Assembly: GCF_018780385.1 (NCBI RefSeq)
Contig: NZ_JADMJO010000056.1
Location: forward strand, 1-49,654
From: Hydrogenophaga sp.
GTDB lineage: Bacteria > Pseudomonadota > Gammaproteobacteria > Burkholderiales > Burkholderiaceae_C
Direction of reading: 5' to 3'
DNA length: 49,654 nucleotides
Part shown: positions 8,938 to 16,933 of the stretch, piece by piece
Layout of the letters: each line of letters opens with the position of its first letter
Position numbering within the stretch: the first letter of the stretch is position 1
Notes under the pieces: model-generated
The model's database searches: none
The model's input: only the letters and a program-made list of their open reading frames with translations
What the model was told of the DNA's origin: nothing
Program-made: the position numbers and the translations under genes

Positions 8938-9626
8938 CACCTCAGCGCAGCCCGCATCTGATCAATCACCGCCTTGTAGTCGGGCTTGCCGAAGATCGCG
9001 CTGCCGGCCACGAAGGTGTCGGCGCCGGCGTCGGCCACGCGGCGGATGTTGTCGGGCTTGATGCCGCCGTCCACTTCCAGTCGGATGTTCTTGCCGCTGG
9101 CTTCGATGCGCTTGCGCGCGTCCTCGATCTTGCGCAGCGCGGAGTCGATGAAACTCTGGCCGCCGAAGCCGGGGTTGACGCTCATGATCAGGATCAGATC
9201 GATGTCGTCGATCAGCCAGTCCAGCACATCCAGCGACTGGCCCGGGTTGAAGGTGAGGCCGGCCTGGGCACCCTTGGCCTTGATGGCCTGCACGCTGCGG
9301 TGCACGTGGGCGCTCGCATCGGGGTGGAAGCTCACCAGGTCGGCGCCGGCGTCGATGAAGGCACCGGCCAGCGCGTCCACCGGCTGGATCATCAGGTGCA
9401 CGTCAATCGGCACGGGCGTGCCGTCGGGCTTCTTTGCGTGGGGTTTGAGCGCCTGGCAGACCATGGGCCCGAAGGTCAGGTTGGGCACGTAATGGTTGTC
9501 CATCACGTCGAAATGGATCCAGTCGGCGCCCGCGGCAATGACATTTCTCACCTCTTCGCCCAGGCGGGCGAAGTCGGCAGACAGGATGGACGGGGCGATG
9601 AACGCGGCGCTGGGGTTGTGGGACAT
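8937..9626 (-). CDS. rpe: Ribulose-phosphate 3-epimerase
   Basis: Interconverts ribulose 5-phosphate and xylulose 5-phosphate. The 229-aa TIM barrel shows [17 protein letters not shown], the metal and catalytic stretch [44 protein letters not shown] and [11 protein letters not shown]. The ATG at 9626 is used; the reading frame extends two codons further only to a TTG. Its stop overlaps the gph start, the usual rpe-gph order of betaproteobacteria. It is divergent from apaG. Confidence 0.97.
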   Translation of the reverse strand: MSHNPSAAFIAPSILSADFARLGEEVRNVIAAGADWIHFDVMDNHYVPNLTFGPMVCQALKPHAKKPDGTPVPIDVHLMIQPVDALAGAFIDAGADLVSFHPDASAHVHRSVQAIKAKGAQAGLTFNPGQSLDVLDWLIDDIDLILIMSVNPGFGGQSFIDSALRKIEDARKRIEASGKNIRLEVDGGIKPDNIRRVADAGADTFVAGSAIFGKPDYKAVIDQMRAALR

Positions 9627-9715
9627 GGTCAAGCTGTGAGGGGTGGGAAGTGGGCGGCGGGGTGCATTTTGGCAGGCATCACGGCGCTGTGCAGGCCCGG
9701 GGTAACATGCCGCCC

Positions 9716-10111
9716 ATGCCCAAATACCTGTTCACCTGCGAGGTCGAGCCCCAGTACCTCAGCGAACAGTCTTCACCCGAAGAAGACCAATACGCCTTCG
9801 CCTACACGATCACCATCACCAACACCGGTGAGGCGACCGCGCAGCTGATCGCGCGGCACTGGATCATCGACGACGAGCACGGCCACACCGAGCAGGTCAA
9901 GGGCCTGGGCGTGGTGGGCCACCAGCCGCTGCTGCGCCCGGGTGAATCGTTTCAGTACACCAGCGGCACCCGGCTGAAGACGCCCACGGGCACCATGCGG
10001 GGCAGCTTTCTCTGCGTGGCCGAAGACGGCGAACGCTTCGAAGCCGAAGTACCCGAATTTGCCCTGCGTGCGACCGGCGCTGGCGACACACCCTCGCGAG
10101 TGCTGCACTGA
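9716..10111 (+). CDS. apaG: ApaG protein
   Basis: A 131-aa ApaG/DUF525 fibronectin-like protein. Family marks are [55 protein letters not shown] and [24 protein letters not shown]. ApaG has been linked to Co/Mg efflux phenotypes and lies next to the ApaH gene in enterobacteria, but its biochemical role is unsettled. An ATG three codons upstream (9707) is also possible; the chosen one gives [15 protein letters not shown] as in relatives. Divergent from rpe. Confidence 0.93.
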   Translation: MPKYLFTCEVEPQYLSEQSSPEEDQYAFAYTITITNTGEATAQLIARHWIIDDEHGHTEQVKGLGVVGHQPLLRPGESFQYTSGTRLKTPTGTMRGSFLCVAEDGERFEAEVPEFALRATGAGDTPSRVLH

Positions 10112-10158
10112 GGCGCAGCCCCTCGGATCCGGCCAGCGTCCACCCCTCCGCTGAGCGC

Positions 10159-12168
10159 ATGCAAGCCCTGTCCCTCTTCAAGAGTCTCGACCCCGACGCG
10201 CCCCTGGCGCAACGCCACCTGTGGCTGATCGACGCCATGCGCTGGGTGCGTGGCGACGAAAGCGACGTGCAGGCCAGCGTGTCACGGGTGCGCGAGTTTC
10301 TCGACAACGTCCAGGCGCAGCCCGAACTGCAGCTGCGCTGGCGGCGTTGGTGGCAGCGTTTTGTGGAAACGGTGGACATCACCCCGCTCCTGGCCGACCA
10401 CGGCTTTGCGCCCCGCACCGCCTTTCTGAGCGAGTTCGGCAACCGCTTGCGAAAGAAGGTGCTGCCCAACACGCCCGAGACCACCGATCTGGCCGAGCTG
10501 TTCGGCCTGTTGCTGCCCAAACGCTTTGATGTGCGCTGGCTCAAGGCGCTGGACAGCGCCACCCTGCTGCGCCTGCGCAACCTGCTGATCGGCACGGGGG
10601 ACGAGCCGGGCGCCGACACGGCAGATTTCTGGCAGGTGGCGTTGATGGACGCCATGATTTCCTGCGTGAGTCAGGTCAGTGCCACGGGCTTTGCCTCCGA
10701 GATCCGGGTGCGCATGTCGCCCGAGGCGCAACAACAGAAACCCTTTCACCAGTTGCCCAGCGATCTGGAGTCGCTGCGCCGCGCGGTGCGGGTGCACGGC
10801 GCGCAAAGCCCCGAGGCGCTGGAGGCGGCAACGAGGCTGCGCAACCAGCTTGACGCCTGTCGCCACGCGGCGTATTCGGTGTACTCCCACCTGGAAGAGC
10901 ACGGCGTCTCGGTGGGCATCGTGTTCCGGTTGCGCCAGTTGCGCGAGCGTGTGGTGCGGGTGAAGGAGTTGCTGGACTGCCTGCAGTCCGACCAGCCCGA
11001 GCGCGCCACCGTGGCGCTGCTGGCCGATCTGGCTCAGGTGGGGCTGGACAACCGCAGCATCCGCGCACTCGTTGCCGCCAGTTCACAGCTCACGGCGGCC
11101 AAGGTGGCCGAGCGCAACGCCGAGAGCGGCGAGCACTACATCACCCGCAACGCCGCGGAGTACAAGGACATGCTGGGCAAGGCCGCGGGCGGTGGCGCGA
11201 TGGTCGGACTCACCACCTGGGTGAAGTTCTCGCTCTACAGCCTGGGGCTCTCGGCCTTCTGGGGTGGCTTTGCCGCGGGCATCAACTACGCGACTTCCTT
11301 CGTGCTGATCATGTTGCTGCACCTCACGCTGGCCACCAAGCAGCCCGCCGTGACGGCGCCGGCCATGGTGGCCAAGCTCAAGGACATCAAGGAGCTGGGC
11401 GCCGTCAAGCGCTTCGTGGACGAGGTGGCCAACCTGTTTCGCTCGCAGGTGGCCGCCATCGTGGGCAACATCGGCCTGGTGATTCCGGTGGTGCTGCTGA
11501 TCAGCGCGGTGCTGAAGTTCAGCACCGGCAACGCCATGGTCGACGCCGAGAGGGCGCGCCACACCCTGAACGACATCAGCCTGCTCGGCCCCACGCTGCT
11601 GTTTGCCGCGTTCACCGGCGTGCTGTTGTTCGTCTCCAGCATCGTGGCGGGCTGGGCCGAAAACTGGTTCGTTTTCCACAAGCTGCACTCGGCCATGGAG
11701 CACAACCCGCGCTTCACCGGCCTGCTGGGCCGCGAACGCGCCGAACGCTGGGCCAACTACATGCGCGCCAACATCTCGGGGCTGGCGGCCAACATTTCTC
11801 TGGGCTTCATGCTCGGCCTCACACCGGCCTTCCTCCAGTTCTTCGGTGTGGGGCTGGACGTGCGCCACGTCACCCTGTCGGCCGGCCAGGTGGCCGCCGC
11901 GGCGTTTGCGCTCGGCCTGGGCGTGCTGCTGGAACCCTCGTTCTGGTGGGCCGTGGCCGGCATCCTGGCGATCGGCCCGATCAACCTCGGCGTGAGCTTC
12001 TACCTGGCCTTCCGCCTGGCCTTGCAGGCGCAGAACATCAGCGAGGTGAACCGCCTGCTGATCCGCACCGCCATCAAGCGCCGCATCCGCGTGGCGCCCT
12101 TGAGTTTCCTGATCCCGCCGCGCCAGAAACCCGCTACCGGCGAAGAAGCCGCCCCGTCCCGTGGGTGA
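10159..12168 (+). CDS. Gcr-family membrane protein ('site-specific recombinase')
   Basis: A 669-aa protein of the family annotated as 'site-specific recombinase' after Neisseria gcr. The N-terminal half (1-330) is soluble and helix-rich. The second half carries about six membrane segments, e.g. FSLYSLGLSAFWGGFAAGI, GNIGLVIPVVLLISAVL, LLFAAFTGVLLFVSSIVAG, ISLGFMLGLTPAFLQFFGV and FWWAVAGILAIGPINLGVSF. No serine- or tyrosine-recombinase active site can be seen. A membrane role is therefore more likely than DNA recombination; the real function is unknown. The 3' end overlaps thiL by 8 bases. Confidence 0.8.
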   Translation: MQALSLFKSLDPDAPLAQRHLWLIDAMRWVRGDESDVQASVSRVREFLDNVQAQPELQLRWRRWWQRFVETVDITPLLADHGFAPRTAFLSEFGNRLRKKVLPNTPETTDLAELFGLLLPKRFDVRWLKALDSATLLRLRNLLIGTGDEPGADTADFWQVALMDAMISCVSQVSATGFASEIRVRMSPEAQQQKPFHQLPSDLESLRRAVRVHGAQSPEALEAATRLRNQLDACRHAAYSVYSHLEEHGVSVGIVFRLRQLRERVVRVKELLDCLQSDQPERATVALLADLAQVGLDNRSIRALVAASSQLTAAKVAERNAESGEHYITRNAAEYKDMLGKAAGGGAMVGLTTWVKFSLYSLGLSAFWGGFAAGINYATSFVLIMLLHLTLATKQPAVTAPAMVAKLKDIKELGAVKRFVDEVANLFRSQVAAIVGNIGLVIPVVLLISAVLKFSTGNAMVDAERARHTLNDISLLGPTLLFAAFTGVLLFVSSIVAGWAENWFVFHKLHSAMEHNPRFTGLLGRERAERWANYMRANISGLAANISLGFMLGLTPAFLQFFGVGLDVRHVTLSAGQVAAAAFALGLGVLLEPSFWWAVAGILAIGPINLGVSFYLAFRLALQAQNISEVNRLLIRTAIKRRIRVAPLSFLIPPRQKPATGEEAAPSRG

Positions 12169-13153
12169 GTTCGAGCTGATCCGGCGCCACTTCCAGCGCG
12201 AAGGCCGCGTGGCCCGGTCGCCGGTGGTGCTGGGCATTGGCGACGACTGCGCGCTGCTGCAGCCCCGGCCGGACCACGTGCTGGCGGTCTCCACCGACAT
12301 GCTGGTCGAAGGCCGGCACTTCTTCGCGGGCGTCGACCCCGAGGCGCTGGGCCACAAGGCCCTGGCGGTGAACCTGAGCGACCTGGCCGCCATGGGCGCC
12401 CACCCGCTGGGCTTCACCCTCGCGCTGGCCCTGCCCGAGGCGCAGGAGGATTGGCTCGCCGCCTTTGCCCGGGGCCTGTTTGCGCTGGCCGATCAGCATG
12501 CCTGCCCGCTGGTGGGCGGTGACACCACGCGCGGCCCGCTCAATATCTGCATCACCGTGATGGGCGAAGTGCGCCCCGGACCTGCGATGCAGCGCGGCCA
12601 GGCGCAGGTGGGTGACGACCTCTACCTCACCGGGCGCACCGGCGAAGCGCGGCTCGCGCTGGAGCTGATGCGCGGCACGCCCTGGGCCACATCGGCCTGC
12701 GGTCCGCAAGCGCTGGCGCAGTATCCCGAACTGCGCCAGCGGCTGGAGCGCCCCACGCCGCGCGTGGCGCTGGGTACGCTGCTGGCGGCGTTGGCCAGCG
12801 CGGTGCACGCGGCCATCGACGTGAGTGACGGCCTGCTGGGTGACCTCGGGCACATCCTGCAGGCCAGCGGCGTGGGCGCCGAGATCGCCCTGCCCGCCTT
12901 GCCCGTGGCGCCCGCGCTGCAGCCGCTTGCGCTGGCGCAGCGTCTGGATTGCATGCTCAACGGCGGTGACGACTACGAGCTGCTGTTCACCGCCGCGCCC
13001 AGCGCACGCGCTGCGGTGGAGGCGGTCGCGCAGGCCAGCCACACACCCGTGCAGCGCATCGGCCGCATCGGTGCGGCGCTCGGCCTGCGGGTGCTGGACG
13101 CATCGGGCCACCCGGTGGCGGTGGCGGCGCGCGGCTTCGACCACTTCGCTTGA
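12161..13153 (+). CDS. thiL: Thiamine-monophosphate kinase
   Basis: ThiL phosphorylates thiamine phosphate to thiamine diphosphate, the last step of the cofactor pathway. The 330-aa product has the N-terminal GEFELIRRHF, VLGIGDDCALL, STDMLVEGRHFF, HKALAVNLSDLAAMGAHPLGF, LVGGDTTRGP and DVSDGLLGDLGHIL, and the ATP-site GGDDYELLFT near the C-terminus. The start is GTG at 12161, overlapping the previous stop; no ATG is placed correctly. The next pathway genes are not in the window. Confidence 0.95.
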   Translation: MGEFELIRRHFQREGRVARSPVVLGIGDDCALLQPRPDHVLAVSTDMLVEGRHFFAGVDPEALGHKALAVNLSDLAAMGAHPLGFTLALALPEAQEDWLAAFARGLFALADQHACPLVGGDTTRGPLNICITVMGEVRPGPAMQRGQAQVGDDLYLTGRTGEARLALELMRGTPWATSACGPQALAQYPELRQRLERPTPRVALGTLLAALASAVHAAIDVSDGLLGDLGHILQASGVGAEIALPALPVAPALQPLALAQRLDCMLNGGDDYELLFTAAPSARAAVEAVAQASHTPVQRIGRIGAALGLRVLDASGHPVAVAARGFDHFA

Positions 13154-13160
13154 ACCGAAG

Positions 13161-14717
13161 TCACCGGTTGTCGCCCAGCAGCGCGGCCACGATCTGCGCC
13201 ACGCGCTTCTGCTCCAGTCGCCCAGCCTCCACCCACACGACGCGCCCGACAGGCGCACCGGCCAGATCGGCCAGCGCGGTGTGGCGGTCGGTGCTGCCGT
13301 CAAAGAGCAGCACCACCCGCTGCAGGTGCGGCGCGGTGGCAAGCACACCGAGCTCGTGGCGGCAACCCTGGTTGCGCGCCTGAAAACCGCGCAGGTCCAT
13401 CAGCACCACGTCCGCCTGCGCCACCAGCGCGGCCAGCGCCTGCTGCCAGGTGCTGTCGAAGCAATAACACTCATTGACGCGGTAGCGCCCGTCGGGGTCG
13501 GGCGCGAGGTCGAAGTCGCGCAGGCGCTCGGCCACTTGGGCCTCGTTGGCCACGAATCGCTCAGCCAGGCGGCCGTTGAGGAAGGTGAACACGTCGTCCG
13601 GATCGATGGTGCGGCTGAGCAGGTCGGTGCCGGCGATCAGCACCGTGTTGCCCGAGTGGCGCCAGCGCTCGACCACACGGTCGAACAAGGCCTGCACGCC
13701 CACGTCTTGCTGGAACACGCGCAGCACCAGCAGCGTGGGCGGCACACCCCGGGGCGCCAGCCAGCCGCGCCAGACCCAGGCGGCCAGCGGAATCCACAGC
13801 CACGGAATGAACTGGGTGAGCGCGATCAGCCCCACCCCCTGCAGTGACGGCAGCGCGGAGGCACCCAACACCACCAGCCAGTAGGCCGCGAGCAGGTACC
13901 AGAGATCGGAGAAGCGTTTGCCGCGGTACGCGCGTGCCAGCGCACGGGCGATGGCCCAGGCGGGCCAGGCGAGCAACAGCCACGGCGCCAGTGCCATCAA
14001 CACGATGGCGGGCCAGGCACCCACGGTGCCCACCAGCGTGATCAGCCAGCGCGGCGGATCCTCCACGCCGCTCACCAGGAGCTGCAGCGCCAGCACCGAT
14101 GAGGCCGCCAGCAGCATGAAGATGGGCAGCAAATATGGCGCCACCGCGCGGATGCGCCCGCTGGCACCGATCACCAGCGTGACCACCACCGGGATCAGCA
14201 CCAGACCTCCCAGCCAGCCCAGCGAGGTGGTGAGCGGCTGCGGCGAGATCGAGCGCCACCAGGTGAGCGCCAGCATGGCCAGCAGGTAGGCGCCGATGGC
14301 GCCCAGCGTGCGCAGCCAGGACCAGCGCCGCACCAATCCCCAGGTGAGCGCCATGGGCCATGCATAGACCACGCCGAGCGTGAGCGCCCGCCCGACACTG
14401 AGCAGCTCGCTGCCGTAGATGAAGAGCAGCGCCAGCACCGACTGGGTCACGCCGATCAGCAGGCTCAGCGCACTCACCGCGAACAGGTAGCGCCAGCTGG
14501 CTCGCTGGTTGGCGCCCGCGTCCAGCGTGACAGCGGGCTTGGCCGGCGCAGGCGCCCGGGTGGCGGCCACGGGCTGCGCCGGATCGGGTGGCGGCGAACG
14601 CCGCATCAGCGCGAGCATGCGGCGGCGGTACAGGCCCGAGACCACCCACGAAGCGGCGCCCGTGAGCAACACGCCCAGCACCATGGCGGTGAGGATGGCG
14701 CCGGTGTTCATCTCCAT
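13161..14717 (-). CDS. Multi-pass membrane protein with cytosolic Rossmann/TIR-like C-terminal domain
   Basis: A 518-aa protein I do not recognise as a named family. One membrane segment (about 5-28) is followed by a Pro/Ala-rich linker (about 35-62) and then eight or nine hydrophobic segments up to about residue 340. The C-terminal 175 residues are soluble and alternate strand and helix: TLLVLRVFQQDVGVQALFD, NTVLIAGTDLLSR, ADVVLMDLRGFQARNQGCRH and LQRVVLLFDGSTDR. VLMDLRGFQARNQGCRHELG resembles the 'decision' helix region of TIR or related Rossmann-like signalling domains, but no catalytic glutamate can be assigned with confidence. It runs antisense between thiL and pgpA. Confidence 0.7.
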   Translation of the reverse strand: MEMNTGAILTAMVLGVLLTGAASWVVSGLYRRRMLALMRRSPPPDPAQPVAATRAPAPAKPAVTLDAGANQRASWRYLFAVSALSLLIGVTQSVLALLFIYGSELLSVGRALTLGVVYAWPMALTWGLVRRWSWLRTLGAIGAYLLAMLALTWWRSISPQPLTTSLGWLGGLVLIPVVVTLVIGASGRIRAVAPYLLPIFMLLAASSVLALQLLVSGVEDPPRWLITLVGTVGAWPAIVLMALAPWLLLAWPAWAIARALARAYRGKRFSDLWYLLAAYWLVVLGASALPSLQGVGLIALTQFIPWLWIPLAAWVWRGWLAPRGVPPTLLVLRVFQQDVGVQALFDRVVERWRHSGNTVLIAGTDLLSRTIDPDDVFTFLNGRLAERFVANEAQVAERLRDFDLAPDPDGRYRVNECYCFDSTWQQALAALVAQADVVLMDLRGFQARNQGCRHELGVLATAPHLQRVVLLFDGSTDRHTALADLAGAPVGRVVWVEAGRLEQKRVAQIVAALLGDNR

Positions 14718-14794
14718 GTCAGGGCTTGTTCATGCGCCCCAGTATCGCGCTGGCGTCCCGGCTCAACAAGAGCGGCCCGCCGATAATCCGACCC

Positions 14795-15310
14795 ATGCTT
14801 GAGACTCCCTCCGCCCCCCTGGCCCGCCCGACCTGGGCCTTCCTGTTGTCCCACCCGGCCCACTTCATCGCGCTGGGCGCTGGCGCCGGCCTGAGCCGCC
14901 TGGCGCCGGGCACCGTGGGCACGCTGTGGGCCTGGGCGGCTTTCCTGCTGCTGCAACCGGTCATGTCGGCCCCCGCCTGGGCGCTGCTGATCGGGGCGGG
15001 CACGCTGGTGGGCTGGTGGGCCTGCACCGTGACGGCCAAGCACATGCGCGTCGCCGACTCTGGCCACATCGTGTGGGACGAGGTGGTGGCCTTCTGGCTG
15101 GTGCTCTGGCTGATCGCGCCAGCGGGCTTCTGGGCACAGCTGGTGGCATTTGCGCTGTTCCGCTTTTTTGATGCAGTGAAGTTCGGTCCCATGGCCTGGG
15201 CCGACCAGCGCTTCAAGGGCTTCGGTCCGCGCGGCGGCTTCGGCATCCTGCTCGACGATTTCGCCGCCGCGGCCTGCACGCTGCTGGTCATTGCACTGTG
15301 GAAGTTCTGA
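14795..15310 (+). CDS. pgpA: Phosphatidylglycerophosphatase A
   Basis: Removes phosphate from phosphatidylglycerophosphate to give phosphatidylglycerol. The 171-aa membrane protein shows SRLAPGTVGTLWAW, the conserved acidic patch GHIVWDEVVAFWLVLW and FRFFDAVKFGPMAWADQRFKGFGPRGGFGILLDDFAAA, all typical of PgpA. The start at 14795 gives the family length. It is 2 bases from pncC, so the two share a transcript. In many betaproteobacteria thiL-pgpA-pncC are consecutive; here a minus-strand gene is wedged between thiL and pgpA. Confidence 0.95.
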   Translation: MLETPSAPLARPTWAFLLSHPAHFIALGAGAGLSRLAPGTVGTLWAWAAFLLLQPVMSAPAWALLIGAGTLVGWWACTVTAKHMRVADSGHIVWDEVVAFWLVLWLIAPAGFWAQLVAFALFRFFDAVKFGPMAWADQRFKGFGPRGGFGILLDDFAAAACTLLVIALWKF

Positions 15311-15312
15311 CC

Positions 15313-15789
15313 ATGGACACACCCGAACTGGTGCTGGTGCTCGCGCGCGAACTCAAAGGCCGCACGCTGATGATGGCCACCGCCGAGAGCTGCACGGGTG
15401 GCCTGATCGCGGGTGCCTGCACCGACCTCAGTGGCTCCAGCGACTGGTTCGAGCGCGGCTTCGTCTCCTACTCCAACGCCGCGAAGACCAGCATGCTGGG
15501 CGTGCCCGCCGCGCTGATCGCGCAGCACGGTGCGGTGAGCGAGCCCGTGGCGCGCGCCATGGCCGTGGGCGCACTGGCGCATTCTGCGGCGCAAGTTGCC
15601 GTGGCCGTGACCGGCGTCGCCGGCCCCACCGGCGGCAGCGCCGACAAACCGGTCGGCACGGTGTGGTTTGGCTGGGCCACACCGGCAGGCACGTTCACCG
15701 AACACCAGCGCTTTGACGGCGACCGCGCCGCCGTGCGCGCGGCTACGGTGCGGCACGCACTGGCCGGTCTGCTGCAGCGACTGCCCTGA
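15313..15789 (+). CDS. pncC: Nicotinamide-nucleotide amidohydrolase (CinA C-terminal family)
   Basis: A 158-aa single-domain CinA-family protein. PncC deamidates nicotinamide mononucleotide to NaMN in NAD salvage. Conserved features: MMATAESCTGGLIAGACTDLSGSS (substrate loop), WFERGFVSYSNAAKTSMLGV, HGAVSEPVARAMA and AVTGVAGPTGGSADKPVGTVWFGW. It lacks the N-terminal COG1058 domain of full-length CinA. It follows pgpA by 2 bases and precedes an AlkC-like gene by 1 base, making one tight operon. Confidence 0.93.
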   Translation: MDTPELVLVLARELKGRTLMMATAESCTGGLIAGACTDLSGSSDWFERGFVSYSNAAKTSMLGVPAALIAQHGAVSEPVARAMAVGALAHSAAQVAVAVTGVAGPTGGSADKPVGTVWFGWATPAGTFTEHQRFDGDRAAVRAATVRHALAGLLQRLP

Positions 15790-15790
15790 C

Positions 15791-16933
15791 ATGGAACCGT
15801 TCAAGAACCTCATCAACGCCACCACCGTGGCCAACGCCGGCCTGCACCTGCAGCGCTCGTGGCGAGACTTTGACCGCCTGCGCTTCGAAGCGCTCGCCAA
15901 CGACGGCCTGGACGCGCTCGAACTCAAGGCGCGCATGTTGCAACTGGCCCGGGCGATGCACGCCACGCTGCCCGACGATTTCAGTGCGGCCTGCACCGTG
16001 CTCGAGTCCAGCCTGGCGCCACCATTGCCGTTCAACACGGCCGGCGAGCCCGTCGGCCTGTCCACGGCCGAGGCCACCACGGGCCTGAGTGGCTGGGTGA
16101 TCTGGTCGATGGGCGAGTTCGTCGCTCGCCACGGGCAGCACGACGTGACGCGCTCGCTGACCTGCCTGCACGCGCTCACCCAGCGCTCCACGGCCGAGTT
16201 CGCGATCCGGCCCTTCATCCAGCAGCAACCCGAAGCCGTGTGGCCGGTGCTGGCGCAATGGGCCGCCGACCCGAGCGCTCACGTGCGCCGGCTGGTCAGC
16301 GAAGGCAGCCGCCCCCGCCTGCCCTGGGGCCTGCGGCTGCAAGCACTGGTGGCCGACCCCACGCCCGCGCTGCCGCTGCTGCGCGCCCTGCAGGACGACG
16401 CCAGCAGCTACGTGCGCCGCAGCGTGGCCAACCACCTCAACGACATCGCCAAGGACCACCCGGCCCTGGTGGCGGGCTGGGTGAAAGACCACCTGATCGA
16501 GACCACACCCGAGCGCAGCGCGCTCTTGCGCCACGCCAGCCGAGGCCTGATCAAACAGGGCCACGTGGACACGCTGGCTGCGTGGGGACTGGCCAGCGGC
16601 TTGAAAGGCCGGACCCACCTGAGCCTGTCCGCACCCAGCGCAGCGGTGGGCGAGTCGATCGGGCTGAGCGTGACGTTGCAGTCCACCGCGCACGGGCCGC
16701 AGCCACTGGAGATCGACTACGCGGTGCACCACGTGCGTGCCAACGGCGGCACCTCGCCCAAGGTGTTCAAGGGCTGGAAGCTCACGCTCGCGCCGGGTGA
16801 GGAACGCACGCTGGTCAAACGCCACAGCCTCAAACCTGTGACCACGCGCACGCTCTACCCGGGTCCGCACCGCATCGAGCTGCTGGTCAACGGCAAGGCG
16901 CTGGCCCAGGCCAGCTTCGATCTCAGGTCTTGA
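15791..16933 (+). CDS. AlkC-like DNA alkylation repair glycosylase with C-terminal Ig-like domain
   Basis: A 380-aa HEAT-repeat protein of the DNA alkylation repair (AlkC/AlkD) superfamily, which removes alkylated bases such as 3-methyladenine without base flipping. The body (about 100-270) shows repeated helix pairs with VWPVLAQWAADPSAHVRRLVSEGSRPRLPWG and DDASSYVRRSVANHLNDIAKDHP, typical of the AlkC branch. The last 95 residues (LSLSAPSAAVGESIGLSVTL ... PGPHRIELLVNGKAL) look like an immunoglobulin-like beta domain known in some AlkC proteins. It begins 1 base after pncC. Specificity is inferred from the family. Confidence 0.85.
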   Translation: MEPFKNLINATTVANAGLHLQRSWRDFDRLRFEALANDGLDALELKARMLQLARAMHATLPDDFSAACTVLESSLAPPLPFNTAGEPVGLSTAEATTGLSGWVIWSMGEFVARHGQHDVTRSLTCLHALTQRSTAEFAIRPFIQQQPEAVWPVLAQWAADPSAHVRRLVSEGSRPRLPWGLRLQALVADPTPALPLLRALQDDASSYVRRSVANHLNDIAKDHPALVAGWVKDHLIETTPERSALLRHASRGLIKQGHVDTLAAWGLASGLKGRTHLSLSAPSAAVGESIGLSVTLQSTAHGPQPLEIDYAVHHVRANGGTSPKVFKGWKLTLAPGEERTLVKRHSLKPVTTRTLYPGPHRIELLVNGKALAQASFDLRS

